Assembly (NCBI RefSeq): GCF_035222485.1
Contig: NC_085920.1
Span: forward strand, 620,001 to 684,000
Source of the DNA: Podospora pseudoanserina
Taxonomy: Eukaryota; Ascomycota; Sordariomycetes; Sordariales; Podosporaceae
Direction: 5' to 3'
DNA length: 64,000 bases
The notes below the pieces were generated by a model. The model worked only from the letters and a program-made list of their open reading frames with translations, was not told where the DNA came from and made no database searches. The translations under genes were made by a program, and so were the position numbers. Every line of letters starts with the position of its first letter. Positions within the stretch are counted from its first letter, which is position 1. Below are positions 47,701 to 58,132 of this stretch, in pieces.

Positions 47701-48130
47701 GTTAGAAAACATGATGGCCAGTTTCGTGAGTAGGGAGTGAGTGAGTGAGTGAGATGAAGGTGTGGTGTCAAGTTATTATTTGTGATTAACGAGAGGGTTG
47801 ACACTCCGTAGAACGGCCAAGCTGCAGTACGGAGAAGCAAACCGGGACAAAAAGGAGAAAAGAAACAGGACAAGATGGTGGGCAGATGCGCATCCAGTCT
47901 CGAGTTGTCGCCCAATCAATCCACATCATTGTGGATTCACCATACAGCAAAAAGCCACGGGGGTACAAGGGCTATAAGAAGGAAAAGGTCTAGTAAACAT
48001 ACACAGGTGCAAACTGATGATGCAGTTTCATGTAGTCCCTCACCTGGGGCAACTTCATCTTCTGATCCACCCACAGCCGCTTCAGCGTGTCCTTGTGTTG
48101 TTCGAAGTCCCATTTTGACGGCCTCCCCAT
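44738..48130 (-). CDS. Clr5-domain protein with duplicated helical module and Gln-rich tail
   Basis: Minus-strand exons 48003-48130 and 44738-47690 give 1026 residues. The join uses donor GTATGT and a 312-nt intron, long for this window. Together the exons build an N-terminal Clr5 domain: exon 1 gives KWDFEQHKDTLKRLWVDQK and LPQVRDYMKLHHQF, and exon 2 gives AAYFKKFHEWGFEKKF. Clr5 domains are found near the N-terminus of many fungal proteins and are named after S. pombe Clr5, linked to gene silencing; their biochemical role is unclear. An acidic Ser-rich region follows, then two related 48-49-residue helical units (46601-46744 and 46322-46469). Next are AT-hook-like basic stretches (KKRGRPKK, KNRRGRPSK) and a Gln-rich region. 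A more ordered C-terminal 110 residues (about from FPVYFRLHSAIRGLFPG) closes the protein. A nuclear chromatin or transcription role is inferred. Confidence 0.8.
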
Positions 48131-48730
48131 CTCTCTGATTCATCTCCTGGTTTGTATTTCCAAGACCTTGAGCGTCGAACGAAAGAACGAGCTCTTTTGC
48201 CCGTCTGGTTGTCCGAAGCTGCGAGTTTGTGTAGAAAATGAGCTGTCGCGCTCCGGGGGGGTGGAGTGGGGCGACACCCCGACGGGTTGGAGAGTTTAAA
48301 TCTCCCCAACGTCCGTAGTACCTGCTTACCGTGCGCACGCCCTTTTTGCACCGTCCGTTGCACACTGTTCCCCCTAATCCCCCTGAGATATGTGTTCAGG
48401 AGCACAGAATTGTGGCTGCCATTGATTGTCCAACATACCAACTACATTGTTCATCTATGGCCGTCTGCTGATTAAAACACGGGTCCGGAGGAACAACGAT
48501 CAAATCTGGCATTCATCCGCACTATCCTACATAAAAGACAGCAATACGCCCCGCTGTTTTTGGTCCCAATCCGCCTCCCAAAGAAAAAAAAAAAACAATA
48601 TCCATGCTTCTGTCTATTAAAAGACTATTTGATTAGACTGTGATGAAAAGATGCCCATATTGGTACTCGCTGATTCATACTTTCGACGACCATCATCAAG
48701 ACGAGCCCCGGCCCCTGATAGCTTCAAGTT
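48131..48730. other. Intergenic region between PSY4 and the Clr5-domain gene
   Basis: About 600 nt containing the promoter of the Clr5-domain gene and the 3' flank of PSY4. An A-run lies near 48583-48595. No gene is visible. Confidence 0.6.
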
Positions 48731-50578
48731 CTAGGCACTGCTGATATCACCTCCACTATCCTGGGTATTCTTCTCCTCGTCCCCTTTTTCCGTCTTGGGG
48801 GAACTCGAACTCTCCGCACTATCGCCCACTTGCCTCCCAGCCGTATTCTTCTTTTCATCCCCAACATCTTCAGTCTCAGAAGCCGGAGGGGCAGAGTCTG
48901 GTAGAACCAAGTCTCCCTCCGCATCCTTCTTGACTTCCTCTTCGTCTTTCTTGTCCCCCTCCTCCTTGTCCTCTTTGACTTTCTTAACAGCTCCACCGCC
49001 TTCCAACTCATCGGTTGCTTCTCGCTTTGGGCTCTGGGGAACAACAGCTTCCTCCTTGTTACTATCACTAGCCTTCGATCCCGGCAGGCCTGTTTGGTCG
49101 GGTGGCCGTCCCACGGCAGCCTCGACGTTGATGCCTCTGGATTCTCCGATAGCGAGGGCCGCTGTCCCCACAGTAAATTTCCCAGTGCCAGCTGGTAAGG
49201 GGCCAGTATCCTCCGCCCCTATCTCCTCCGGACCCCTGGCGTGGGGAATCTCTTCTTCATCCTCAGGGTCTGAGCTCATGGCTGAATCCTCGTCAGGCGA
49301 GCCGTTGGCTTGGGCTTGCGCCTGAGCCTGTGCTTGAGCCTGCGCTTGCTGTTGTGCTTGCTGCTGTCTTGCTAATTGGCTGATGGGGACCACGCCGGCG
49401 CGCTGCTCCTGCCTCAAGAGCTCGCCCTGTGTGACGCCCCTCTGGGCGAGAACTGCACCCACACCACCGGCGCCTGTAGAGGGAATACCATTGACTGAAA
49501 TGGACACCGTCTCGATTCTTCCCATTCCATTGGGCCCTTCGATCGTCTCGGTACTCTCTGTGCGCACCCTGCCGTCGAGTTGGTGTGCTTGTCGCTGTTG
49601 TAACTGGCGCTGTTGAAGCTGCAGGTGTTGAGAGGGATCAGCCCCTGGTCCTCCTGTGATACCACTAGCGGACAGAGGAGACGAGCCACCAGTTTCGCTC
49701 CCGGTGTCGCTGCCAGGCCCACCGTTCACTCTGCTGGTTAACCACGGAATAGGTGTTAACAGTGCGCCTCCCAACGCTTCGTCCGTGCCAACCGTACTTG
49801 CTACGCCCGAGGTTGCTCCAGCGCTCCCGTTAACGGACATACCCATGCCGCTCATGTCTGGTATCGCCGCAGGTAAGGGGTAAATATTTGCGCCGCTGGT
49901 GACATGAACCACACGATCAAGCGCGTGGAGCCATGCTATTACACTCTTGTAGTGCTGTCGTGGGCGAAGCACAAGCTCAGATAGGCGCTGAATCGTATGA
50001 GGTGGGTTTTCGGTGAAGTTCTCTTTCAACACCGAAGTGATCTCATCGAGCATATCTTGGACTGGTTTGGGAAGTGTGTCGGGCGTTGCTGGCGGCTCAG
50101 CTCGGGCTTCGGGCGCCGGCGGGGACGCTGTGGACGGAGGCGCCGGGGCAGATGGCCTCGCGGCTGTGGGGGAGGAGTTCTCCTTGTTGGTTTCTTGCGA
50201 AGAAGGCACCGAGTCGACAGCTAGTTCGGTCGGCTCGGACGAGGGTATCGGGGGAATCAGACGAGGGGACGGTGGTCGCACAGGCGCTCTGGAAGGAGGC
50301 AGTCTGGGGATAGGAAATTCGGTGATGGCAATCTAAACGGAGGTCAGTCGGCCTACCCACATGGTCTAGAGAACAATCCATGGCCGTATGAGCCCACCTT
50401 CTCGATGCGCGCAACCAGTTCTGGCAGCAGAGCAGGCCAGGCAGAGCTGCGATTTGCAGGTATTAGCGACCGACGAGATGCAGCGACCGATTTGTACGAA
50501 TACTCACTAGTCCATGGACCCATCCAGCGCGACCTTTGTGAGGAGGTCATCGCCAGTATCAATATCCATCTCAGTCAT
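48731..50578 (-). CDS. psy4: Protein phosphatase 4 regulatory subunit 2 (PSY4/PPP4R2)
   Basis: This is a regulatory subunit of the PP4 phosphatase, which in yeast reverses checkpoint phosphorylation, including that of histone H2A after DNA damage. Minus-strand exons 50508-50578, 50398-50446 and 48731-50332 encode 573 residues. The joins rebuild SMDYSAWPALLPELVARIEKIAITEFPIPR in phase; I derived them from GTGAGT/CGCAG and GTGGGC/TTTAG signals with a CTGAC branch point. The family core continues as VQDMLDEITSVLKENFTE, PPHTIQRLSELVLRPRQHY and ALDRVVHVTSGANIYPLP (roughly residues 100-185). The remainder is disordered: Gln/Ala-rich repeats (AQAQAQAQ), then acidic Lys/Glu stretches, with a KK-rich patch near the end. 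Start choice rests on the first ATG, giving MTEMDIDTG. It diverges from SNX4. Confidence 0.9.
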
Positions 50579-51399
50579 CCTGATAGCCGCGATAATCCGT
50601 TGCGAGACGAAGGCTAAATGCGGCGGTTTGGCGCGTGATCAAGACTTTGGGTTCTCCAAAAGCGCGACTGGGAAAATGGATGGCGCTAAATGCGAATCCT
50701 ACCTCTCCAGTTCTGTCGGGATCTCCACTGCGCCGTCTTATTCTGGTGGGTTGCGCTGAGAAAGCAACAAGGAAGAGCAGGTGGCTGCAGAAGAGCACCC
50801 CAGGCAATAAAGCTTAATTGCAAGGCAGGAAGTGCTTTCAAGATGAGATTCCTTGTCGATATTTACAATGGCATGCTCAAGGTCTTTCCTGGCCAGCACC
50901 GCCTATGTCGCTGGCAGTTGCGCTGCCGGAGGGCAACATGGAGTGCCTGGCGCCGGCAGCCACTGAAGCGTCGTCATAGCTTTCTCTTGGCGTTTACCGC
51001 TCAGGGCAAGGGACCCTCTCTGCCAACACCAGCGATACTCCCAGCAGTCTCCAAACTGCCAACAGCGCCCGCAGAGGTACCCAACACCTTAACAGCACCG
51101 CATGCTCACGAAGCTCCCACCACAGGCTCGCGAACGCCTACCACAGCCCTGCCGCAAGCAACAGCAACCCCCGCCATCATACGTCAATCCGCCCAGTGGC
51201 TGCGAAACCTAACGTCTTGTAACAACCACCACGAACAAGCTCTCGGCTCAACAACACTTCCATTCGAGGTTTTTGCACTCTCCATCTGTTTTTTAAGCCC
51301 AGTTCAGTCATCGGCCACAGGTTTTACCAGTCCACACACCTGACATCTGCACGAATTAGAGCCGGCGCAACTCTCACTGCGCCCCCTCCATCCACCATC
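50579..51399. other. Divergent intergenic region between PSY4 and SNX4
   Basis: About 820 nt with both promoters. It includes an ATG-initiated open frame of 217 codons (50690-51343) that ends 57 nt before SNX4. Its second half is Thr/Pro/Ala-rich and it resembles no known protein, so I do not call it a gene. Confidence 0.55.
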
Positions 51400-52908
51400 A
51401 TGGCGGTCATTGACCAAGACAACTTTTCCAACATCTCGTGGCACAGTGAACAAAACGACCACGCCGGTCCGAGTTCTTCTACACGGGACAATATGACCAG
51501 TGCTGAGTTCTCCAAGACCATTCCAGATACCGGGAGGTCAAGCAGTGATGGGAGGGGGGGTCGCGATCACAGTCACCATGGCGATGAAGTCCTAGAGTGC
51601 ACCGTCTCTGACCCTCACAAGGAGAACGACGGCACCAAGGATGCTTACGTGTCCTATCTTATCACTACCAATGTATGTTTAGGGACAACCATCAATCCAG
51701 GGCCTCCGACTGACCCAGGTGCTACTCTATAGACCACATTCTCAACCTTCCAACGACCCGTGACCACCGTTCGCCGTCGTTTCACCGATTTTGTGTTTCT
51801 CTACAGAGTTCTATGTCAAGAATACCAGGCATCCGCCATCCCGCCACTGCCCGACAAGCAGCGCATGGAATATGTGCGGGGAGACAGGTTCGGCCCCGAC
51901 TTTACTGCTCGACGAGCATACTCGTTCCAGCGCTTCCTTTCCCGATTAGCACTGCATCCCGACCTCCGCCGAGCCCCTATTTTCCACACTTTCCTCGAAA
52001 GCCATGACTGGAACGCAACCATGCATGCCCGTCAAGCACGGGGATCCCTAGCCCCTCCTCTTGAAGCTGGGAGTCCAGGACCCCAGGCGGGAGGCGACGG
52101 CTTCCTCAATACCTTTACAGATTCGTTCATGAACGCCTTCACCAAGACCCAAAAGCCTGATCGTCGTTTCGTTGATACCAAAGAAAAGGCCGACAAGCTC
52201 GACGAAGATTTGACCCACGTGGAAAAGGTTGTCGCGCGCGTTGTCCGGAGGGAAGCCGACCTAGAGACGGATCACAAGGATTTGGCTGAGCAATTCCAAA
52301 AGCTCATCACTCTCGAGCCAGGGGTTGAATCAGCTGTTCTCGCCTTTGCGGCCTCGGTGGAGGATACCGCCACGGGGCTTAAAAAGCTCAAAGACAGTAC
52401 CGATCAAGACTATCTCGGCTCCTTGCGTGACATGGTGGCCTATTCGGGCGCCTTGAAGGGTCTGATCAAGGCTCGGGAGCAAAAACAGCTCGACTACGAA
52501 CAGCTAATCGAATACTTGAACAAGGCCACCTCGGAGCGCGATTCCCTGACGTCGGGGCACTCCTATGTCGGTCCTCTCGGCGGCGCGGGCGGCTTCATCC
52601 GGAGCAAAATCGAGGACGTCAGGGGCGTGGATCACGAACAAGCTCGAAGAGACCGGCTCCGTAAGTTGGAGCTCCGGATCGACGAACTGACCAGGGCGGT
52701 GGAAAACGCCAGGACCGAGTCGGAGAACTTTGGGGAGCAGGTCGGGAGGGAGGTGGAGAGCTTTGAGTATATCAAGAAGATTGAGCTCAAGAAGCAGTTT
52801 GGGGGGTTTGTGGACAGTCATATTGACTTTTACCAGAGTACCATCGAGACGTGGGAGAAGTATGTGCAGGAGATGGAGGCTGAGGGTGCGGTGCAACCTG
52901 CGGCTTAG
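51400..52908 (+). CDS. snx4: Sorting nexin SNX4/ATG24 (PX-BAR)
   Basis: SNX4 binds phosphatidylinositol 3-phosphate on endosomes and, with partner nexins, retrieves cargo to the Golgi; in yeast it also supports selective autophagy. Exons 51400-51672 and 51733-52908 encode 482 residues. An acidic disordered start is followed by the PX domain (about 60-190), which is interrupted by the intron (SYLITTN-TTFSTFQ). It carries the PI3P-binding signature TTVRRRFTDFVFLYRVL and then a YVRGDRFGPDF block followed by RRAYSFQRFLSRLALHP. The BAR half (about 215-475) contains long amphipathic helices, with the family block KADKLDEDLTHVEKVVARVV and a closing HIDFYQSTIETWEKYV. The N-terminal acidic region and PX arrangement match fungal SNX4 better than SNX41/ATG20. 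Stop precedes the convergent KEX2 gene. Confidence 0.93.
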
Positions 52909-53349
52909 AAGGCCGACTGAGTTGGTTTGCGGCCTGTGTCTTGGGGGTTTATCCAATACAGCAATATTTATAAGGCAATTGAGGTGGTGTTTTTGTAAAC
53001 AGGCTGTCTTGGGTGGTGAATAGGTGACGAGAATGCCCTAATGATTTCTACCAGAACATCATCATCCACTTCGTGGCATACCCAAACAATCAACCTCAGG
53101 TCCCAATCAACAAGAAAGCATCCTTCTATTCTGTACCGTTTTCCTCAAAGAGACACAATTCGCCGCCAACTACAGACAAGAAAAACACTGAGCCTACAAA
53201 CAGCCAGGACATACACAAAAACAAAACCAAGTGATGATTTTGCTCTAACAATGCTAATTCCATGAACAGGTTTTTCAAAAAAGCCAAACAAACTCCCCCT
53301 TCCACCCCATTGCACTTCTTCTTCCCCTTGCTTCCCCCGAAGCTACTGT
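52909..53349. other. Convergent intergenic region between SNX4 and KEX2
   Basis: About 440 nt with the 3' ends of both genes. A possible AT-rich processing stretch (CAATATTTATAAG) lies about 50 nt after the SNX4 stop. No gene is visible. Confidence 0.6.
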
Positions 53350-56048
53350 CTACCTCCTCAAAGGCCTCTCCTCCTCACTCTCCTCCCCCTCCGACCCACT
53401 CTCCTCACTCCCAATAACATGCTGCTCACCCTCCTCCTCCTCCTCATCACTATGTCTCCTCATCCCACCCTTCTCATCAAACCTCTCCCCCGACTCCGAC
53501 CTCGAGCTCCTCTGCCCAGACGAACTCCCACCCGAAGAAGGCTGGTCTCTATACCCAACACCCCTTTCATCACCCCCCGCACCACCACCAAACTCATCCT
53601 CATCGTCACTCCCCCCAGCAAAAGCATCATACAGCTCCCCACCTCTCGTCCTCCCTTTTCTGCCCCCTGCCCCCGCAGCAACGACCCCCTTTTCGCTGTT
53701 GTTGCCAGCCAGACCTTCCGCTTCTTCCTCATCGAGAAGCTCGAATTCGTACTCGTTTCTCGGGTTGTTTCTCAACCTCTTGCGGCGGGCGAGATAGAAA
53801 TAAATTCCGAGCCCGGAGCAGAAAAGTACAATCAGGACGAGGGATCCATAAATCCAGACTTGAGTAGCCTTGGACATGCCAAACGAGGGAAGGAATGAGG
53901 GCAACCAGTTGCTGGCCTGGGTGTTTTCTGGCTCGGCCTCTTGCGAATCCGTGCCGGTAGACTCTGACGGCTGGGGCGGTTTGATCGGGCGGCTGGGAAC
54001 TTCGGTAGGTTGAACGGAGGGGTTGCCGTCCGGGTTTCCGGTGCCGACGGGAGGGGCGACAGTGGTGGTGACGGCGCCGACGGTGGTGGTGGCGAGGTTG
54101 GCGTGGTCGTTGTCGTCTTCCTCTGTGGGCATGGGGAGAACCTTGGCCTTGGAAGCATCGCGCGACTCGCCCCAGAGCTTGAGGTGCCAGTCCGTGAAGC
54201 TGCCTGTGAAGTCGTTTACGTTGGTGTCCTTGACTATAATGGTCCAGGTGCCGACACCAGATTCACCCCTGTTTTGGTTGGTTAGTGCCAAAAGTGATTA
54301 GGAAACAAAAAGGGGGAGACGTACCAGTGAGCAACACTCATAAAAGTCCAGTCGTCGTAGCCCTCGGTGGAATCATCAAACTTGCGTGTGGTGGAGAGAT
54401 GGCTGACAACCTTGTTGGGGCTGATCAGGTCGACGCTCACATCGCCGCGGCGGGCGTGCTTGAGGTTCATGGTGACAGTGACATGCTCGAGACGCTCAAG
54501 GTTGGCCTCCTTGAGCATGTCCTCGGTAACCTCAAAGGGAACAGCAATGCCCTTGTCACCCTGGGGAATGGGCTGGTTGACGTGAATCCAAGGAGAATAG
54601 AACCAAGCCTGGGGCTTCACGTTCTTCCACTTCTTGGCAGCATGGACAATGGCGTAGCTGTCAAGCTTGCCATAGCCGTAAGTGTGACTGAAGCGCTTGC
54701 CAATGGTGGTGGGCTGCCAGTCTCCGTCGTTTTCATTGAGAGGAATGGCCGTGTCCATGGCAAGGTATTGCATATCACGCCAGGTAAGATCCGGGCGCAC
54801 CGAAAGCACAAGAGCAAAGATACCAGCCGCGAGCGGTGCAGCCGCCGACGTCCCTCCATGTGTGTTGGAGCATGCATTCTGGCCAACATCGGTGGTGTGG
54901 ATCGCATCACCGCTGCCACTGGAGTAAGTGACGACGAGACCAGCCGAGCACTTCTCAGAGTAGTAGGGGTGCAGCCCCTTTCGGTCGATGGCGCCAACCG
55001 TGATGCTGTAAATGCTGTTTGTGTATCCGTCAAAGTTGCAGTTGTCCTCCGCCATGGCACCGTTACCGCTCGCGAACACATAGATTGACCCTAGACCTTG
55101 TCTCCCGTTCTGAACAGCGTTGAGCATGGCACGCTTGATCAGAATACCAGGGGCATCCATGCTCTTGCCGTCATCTGGGGGACCCCATGAGCAAGAGTAG
55201 ATTTGGTTGTGGTCAAAGTCGTAATTCATAGCAACAGCCTCATCGGCGTCCGAGATCAGCTTGGAAAGAATGCGCTGGCCGGATATCCTGGCATCATAGG
55301 CAACGCCGACACCGCACACGGTATTCCTACCGGCTGCGACCTCGCCGGCGCAACGAGTTCCATGCCTGTCGTCTAATAGACGAGGTTTCGGCTCCTCCGT
55401 CTTATCATTAAAGTCGTAAGATCCGGCAGCATAGTAATTGTCCTTCAGATCATCGCTGTACATGTCCAACCCATCATCGACAATGGCCACTGTGGCATTC
55501 TTTCCAGTAATGCCCTCCAGCCAGAGACCTGTTACGTTCACATCGTGTCCGACCTCGACCGTATTGAATAGATGCCATTGCTCGTTGAAGATAGGGTCCT
55601 GGATCTGGAGTGCCTGTGCAACCTCTGCCTGCGCCTTGAGCGCCGAGTCTACCCCGACCTGCGGTTTCGGCTTGGGGATGGCTTCTGGTCGTCGTGCAGG
55701 AATGATGCGCTTCTCCCATGGTTTTCGCAACTTTTGTTTCTCGGAAAAGAGGACACCGTCCAAGACATCATAACCACCGATCGACCGCTTCCTCCGTCTT
55801 CTTTCCGTCAGCTCCCTTTTGACAATATCGTGCTCTGCCTTTCTTGCGACAAAGATGTGGTGGTCCTTGAGGTTTCCAAGAGGACCTTCGTGCGACAGCC
55901 CCAAGCTCCTTGCTACCTGGATAGGGGATGTCTGGGCGTCGAGGTGAAGGACGTAATAGTCGTTTGCGTCGTAATTCCTGGGGATGACTTGAGATGCGGA
56001 TGCATAGGCAGCAAGGACCAGCAGAGCCGTGGCCGATGGAATCTTCAT
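53350..56048 (-). CDS. kex2: Kexin, pheromone-processing subtilisin-like endoprotease
   Basis: KEX2 cleaves secreted precursors after Lys-Arg or Arg-Arg in the late Golgi. Minus-strand exons 54325-56048 and 53350-54268 encode 880 residues. The signal peptide is residues 1-18 (KIPSATALLVLAAYASAS). The propeptide contains a polybasic site RRRRKR near 82-89 and ends at a WEKR site near residue 113. The S8 catalytic triad is Asp191 (VDDGLD), His229 (DDRHGTRC) and Ser401 (HGGTSAAAP), with the ASGNG oxyanion region and SCSWGPPDDG substrate loop present. A P/homo-B domain follows and the intron lies in it (VAHW-GESGVGTW). Then come a Thr/Pro-rich stalk, a membrane helix (about 712-735) and an acidic cytosolic tail. 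The tail has NEYEFELLD (Tyr748), closely like the tyrosine-based Golgi retrieval signal of yeast Kex2. All parts are intact. Confidence 0.96.
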
Positions 56049-58132
56049 CGTCTCGTTCTAGAAGGTCGAGGGCTCAGGGGCACCTCGTTGAATCCCCGGA
56101 AGGGTGCAGATGTCGAGATTAACGGAAAACGCCGACTGACATGTGGACACGCAACTCGATGTCGAATGGTCGCGCAAGAACTGGACTCCTGGAGCAATGG
56201 TTCGTTGTTGTTGAGTGTTGCGCGCTTGGAACGAGATTTCGAAACGAAGGGAATGCGAAGCCGTTCGAGTCGCTGGCCAGTTGTGGTGGTGGTGGCAATG
56301 GATGTTGTGTGTGGTACCAGCAACTGCGTTTCAGGAGTGGAAACACAACCTTCGGTGGCGGACAGGCCGTTTCCTCTCCACCCCGGGTTTTGCTTCTTGA
56401 TCTGGGGTTGGCTTTTGGAGGTTCGTTCGGGCGTCTCCTCTGTCGTAGTGGAGAGGTGGCCTTGAGGATTGTTTCGTCTCACCCGATCAACCAGTCGTCC
56501 AGGCGAACACAGGCAGTCTTCGTAATGCCAACGTCGCAGTTTGTGGTACGTGCCACTTCCCCTTCACCTCTGGCTTGGCAACTGGCTGTTGTAAGGGACT
56601 GTGGGTCAGCTGGTGTAAGACGGACCAATAAGACGGCAGCACGTCCAGCCGTCAAGGTGTCAACCTTTAAAATTGTTGAAATCTTGAAGGTGAAGAAAGC
56701 TGCTCAACTTGACTGAATGCAATTCTCACGAGGCATGGTGTTGGGAGAAATCTCTACAAACTATCAGCTCTCTAACTGACTGTCTTCTTTGTCTTTTGCC
56801 CCTGTGGACAAAATTCTTCAACAGGCTTCAGCAGCGCAATCGGCAGTTCAATTCGGTCTTTCCCTTTGTCCCTCAGCCTTCCTCTTTGAACCTCGAGTGT
56901 TTTGGAGGCGGGCTGAGGACTTGTATACCTAGCACTGGCAACCTCTTAAGACCATGAAAGGTACTCATAAGAAACAAAATAAACAGGCGTAAACCAGCAA
57001 CAAAGTACACATAGTTTATCATGAGCTCACTGTGTGGGCACACAGGTGGGGATAACCGTTCAGCCTCCCGTTTCCGTGAGGTAGATATCGAAGACAAACA
57101 CGTTCGAGTGGGACGAACGCATGTGAATGGGCACACGCAGACTGATGCGGGTACCTACTCGGTATATATATGTAAGTGTGGTGAGGTGATGGGGTGGTGA
57201 CGCTCTAGAGCCGCGCTGTCGTGAATAGGAGAGGTTGGTGTTGTCTCTCCACAGCCCCAGTTGCCTTTGGCACTTTGGATCGAGCTCACCGAGAAGCCTG
57301 GCCATATCATTGGCCGGCAACACAGGTTGTATAAACCGAGTGATGATAAGATCAAATAACCCTATCCATCAGTGGATGCTCTGTCAGATGCCGAAGCAGC
57401 ATCACCAAGCAGAGCAGACAATGGCTGCCCGCCCTGAGACATGGTGTCATCCGAACCGGTCATCGAAGCCGTCAAAGCTTCCATCTGAAGGTTTGTTCCT
57501 GTGCTTGACATGTTGCCAACACTCGATCGCCAGTGGAGACGGGATCACGGATCAAACACCAACCACCACATTTTGAACGACACCATGTTCTCGATAATAT
57601 CAAACTGCCAAGCCAGCGACGTCCAAGGTTGCGGTCTCTCCCGCCTTTCGATTTTTGAGAACCCCTGTCGGCGGGTCTTTTGGAGCTGTGATGTGGCCCA
57701 GTGGATGGCAGCGAACGGCTTCTCACTGGCCCAGCAGCCTGACAGCATCCCGATACCCCTGCAAACGACGCTCTGGCGGCAGGAACAACCCTGGACAGCC
57801 TCTCCGAGTCCCCAGCCCAACTTGCCAAGCTTGAGGTCTTCCCACCCAAGCATCCCAAGCTTTCCCCAGGCCCATCCCAGGACAGCTCTCGGTACATACA
57901 ATAACTCGCAAATGCCCCCCAAGTGAGGTGGTCGCGAAACCCCAGAGCCCGAGGACGCATGTGTCTGCACAACATTGGCTATTCTGGGACCTTGCAGCTC
58001 TCGTGAACGAAACGAGGCGTCTTGGAGCGGTCAGCCTACCCACCCCACCAGGGCATCGATCGCAACGCCGACGGCCAACAATCGCCAAACTCGAATCGAA
58101 GCCTCACATTGGGACTGGAACCCAACGGCCAC
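56049..58132. other. Divergent intergenic region between KEX2 and the PhoD-like gene
   Basis: About 2.1 kb holding two divergent promoters. Open frames here (for example 57501-57926) have no recognisable protein. If the PhoD-like transcript starts early, several short ATG frames would act as upstream ORFs. A TATATATA stretch lies near 57164-57171. No RNA gene or long repeat was seen. Confidence 0.6.
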
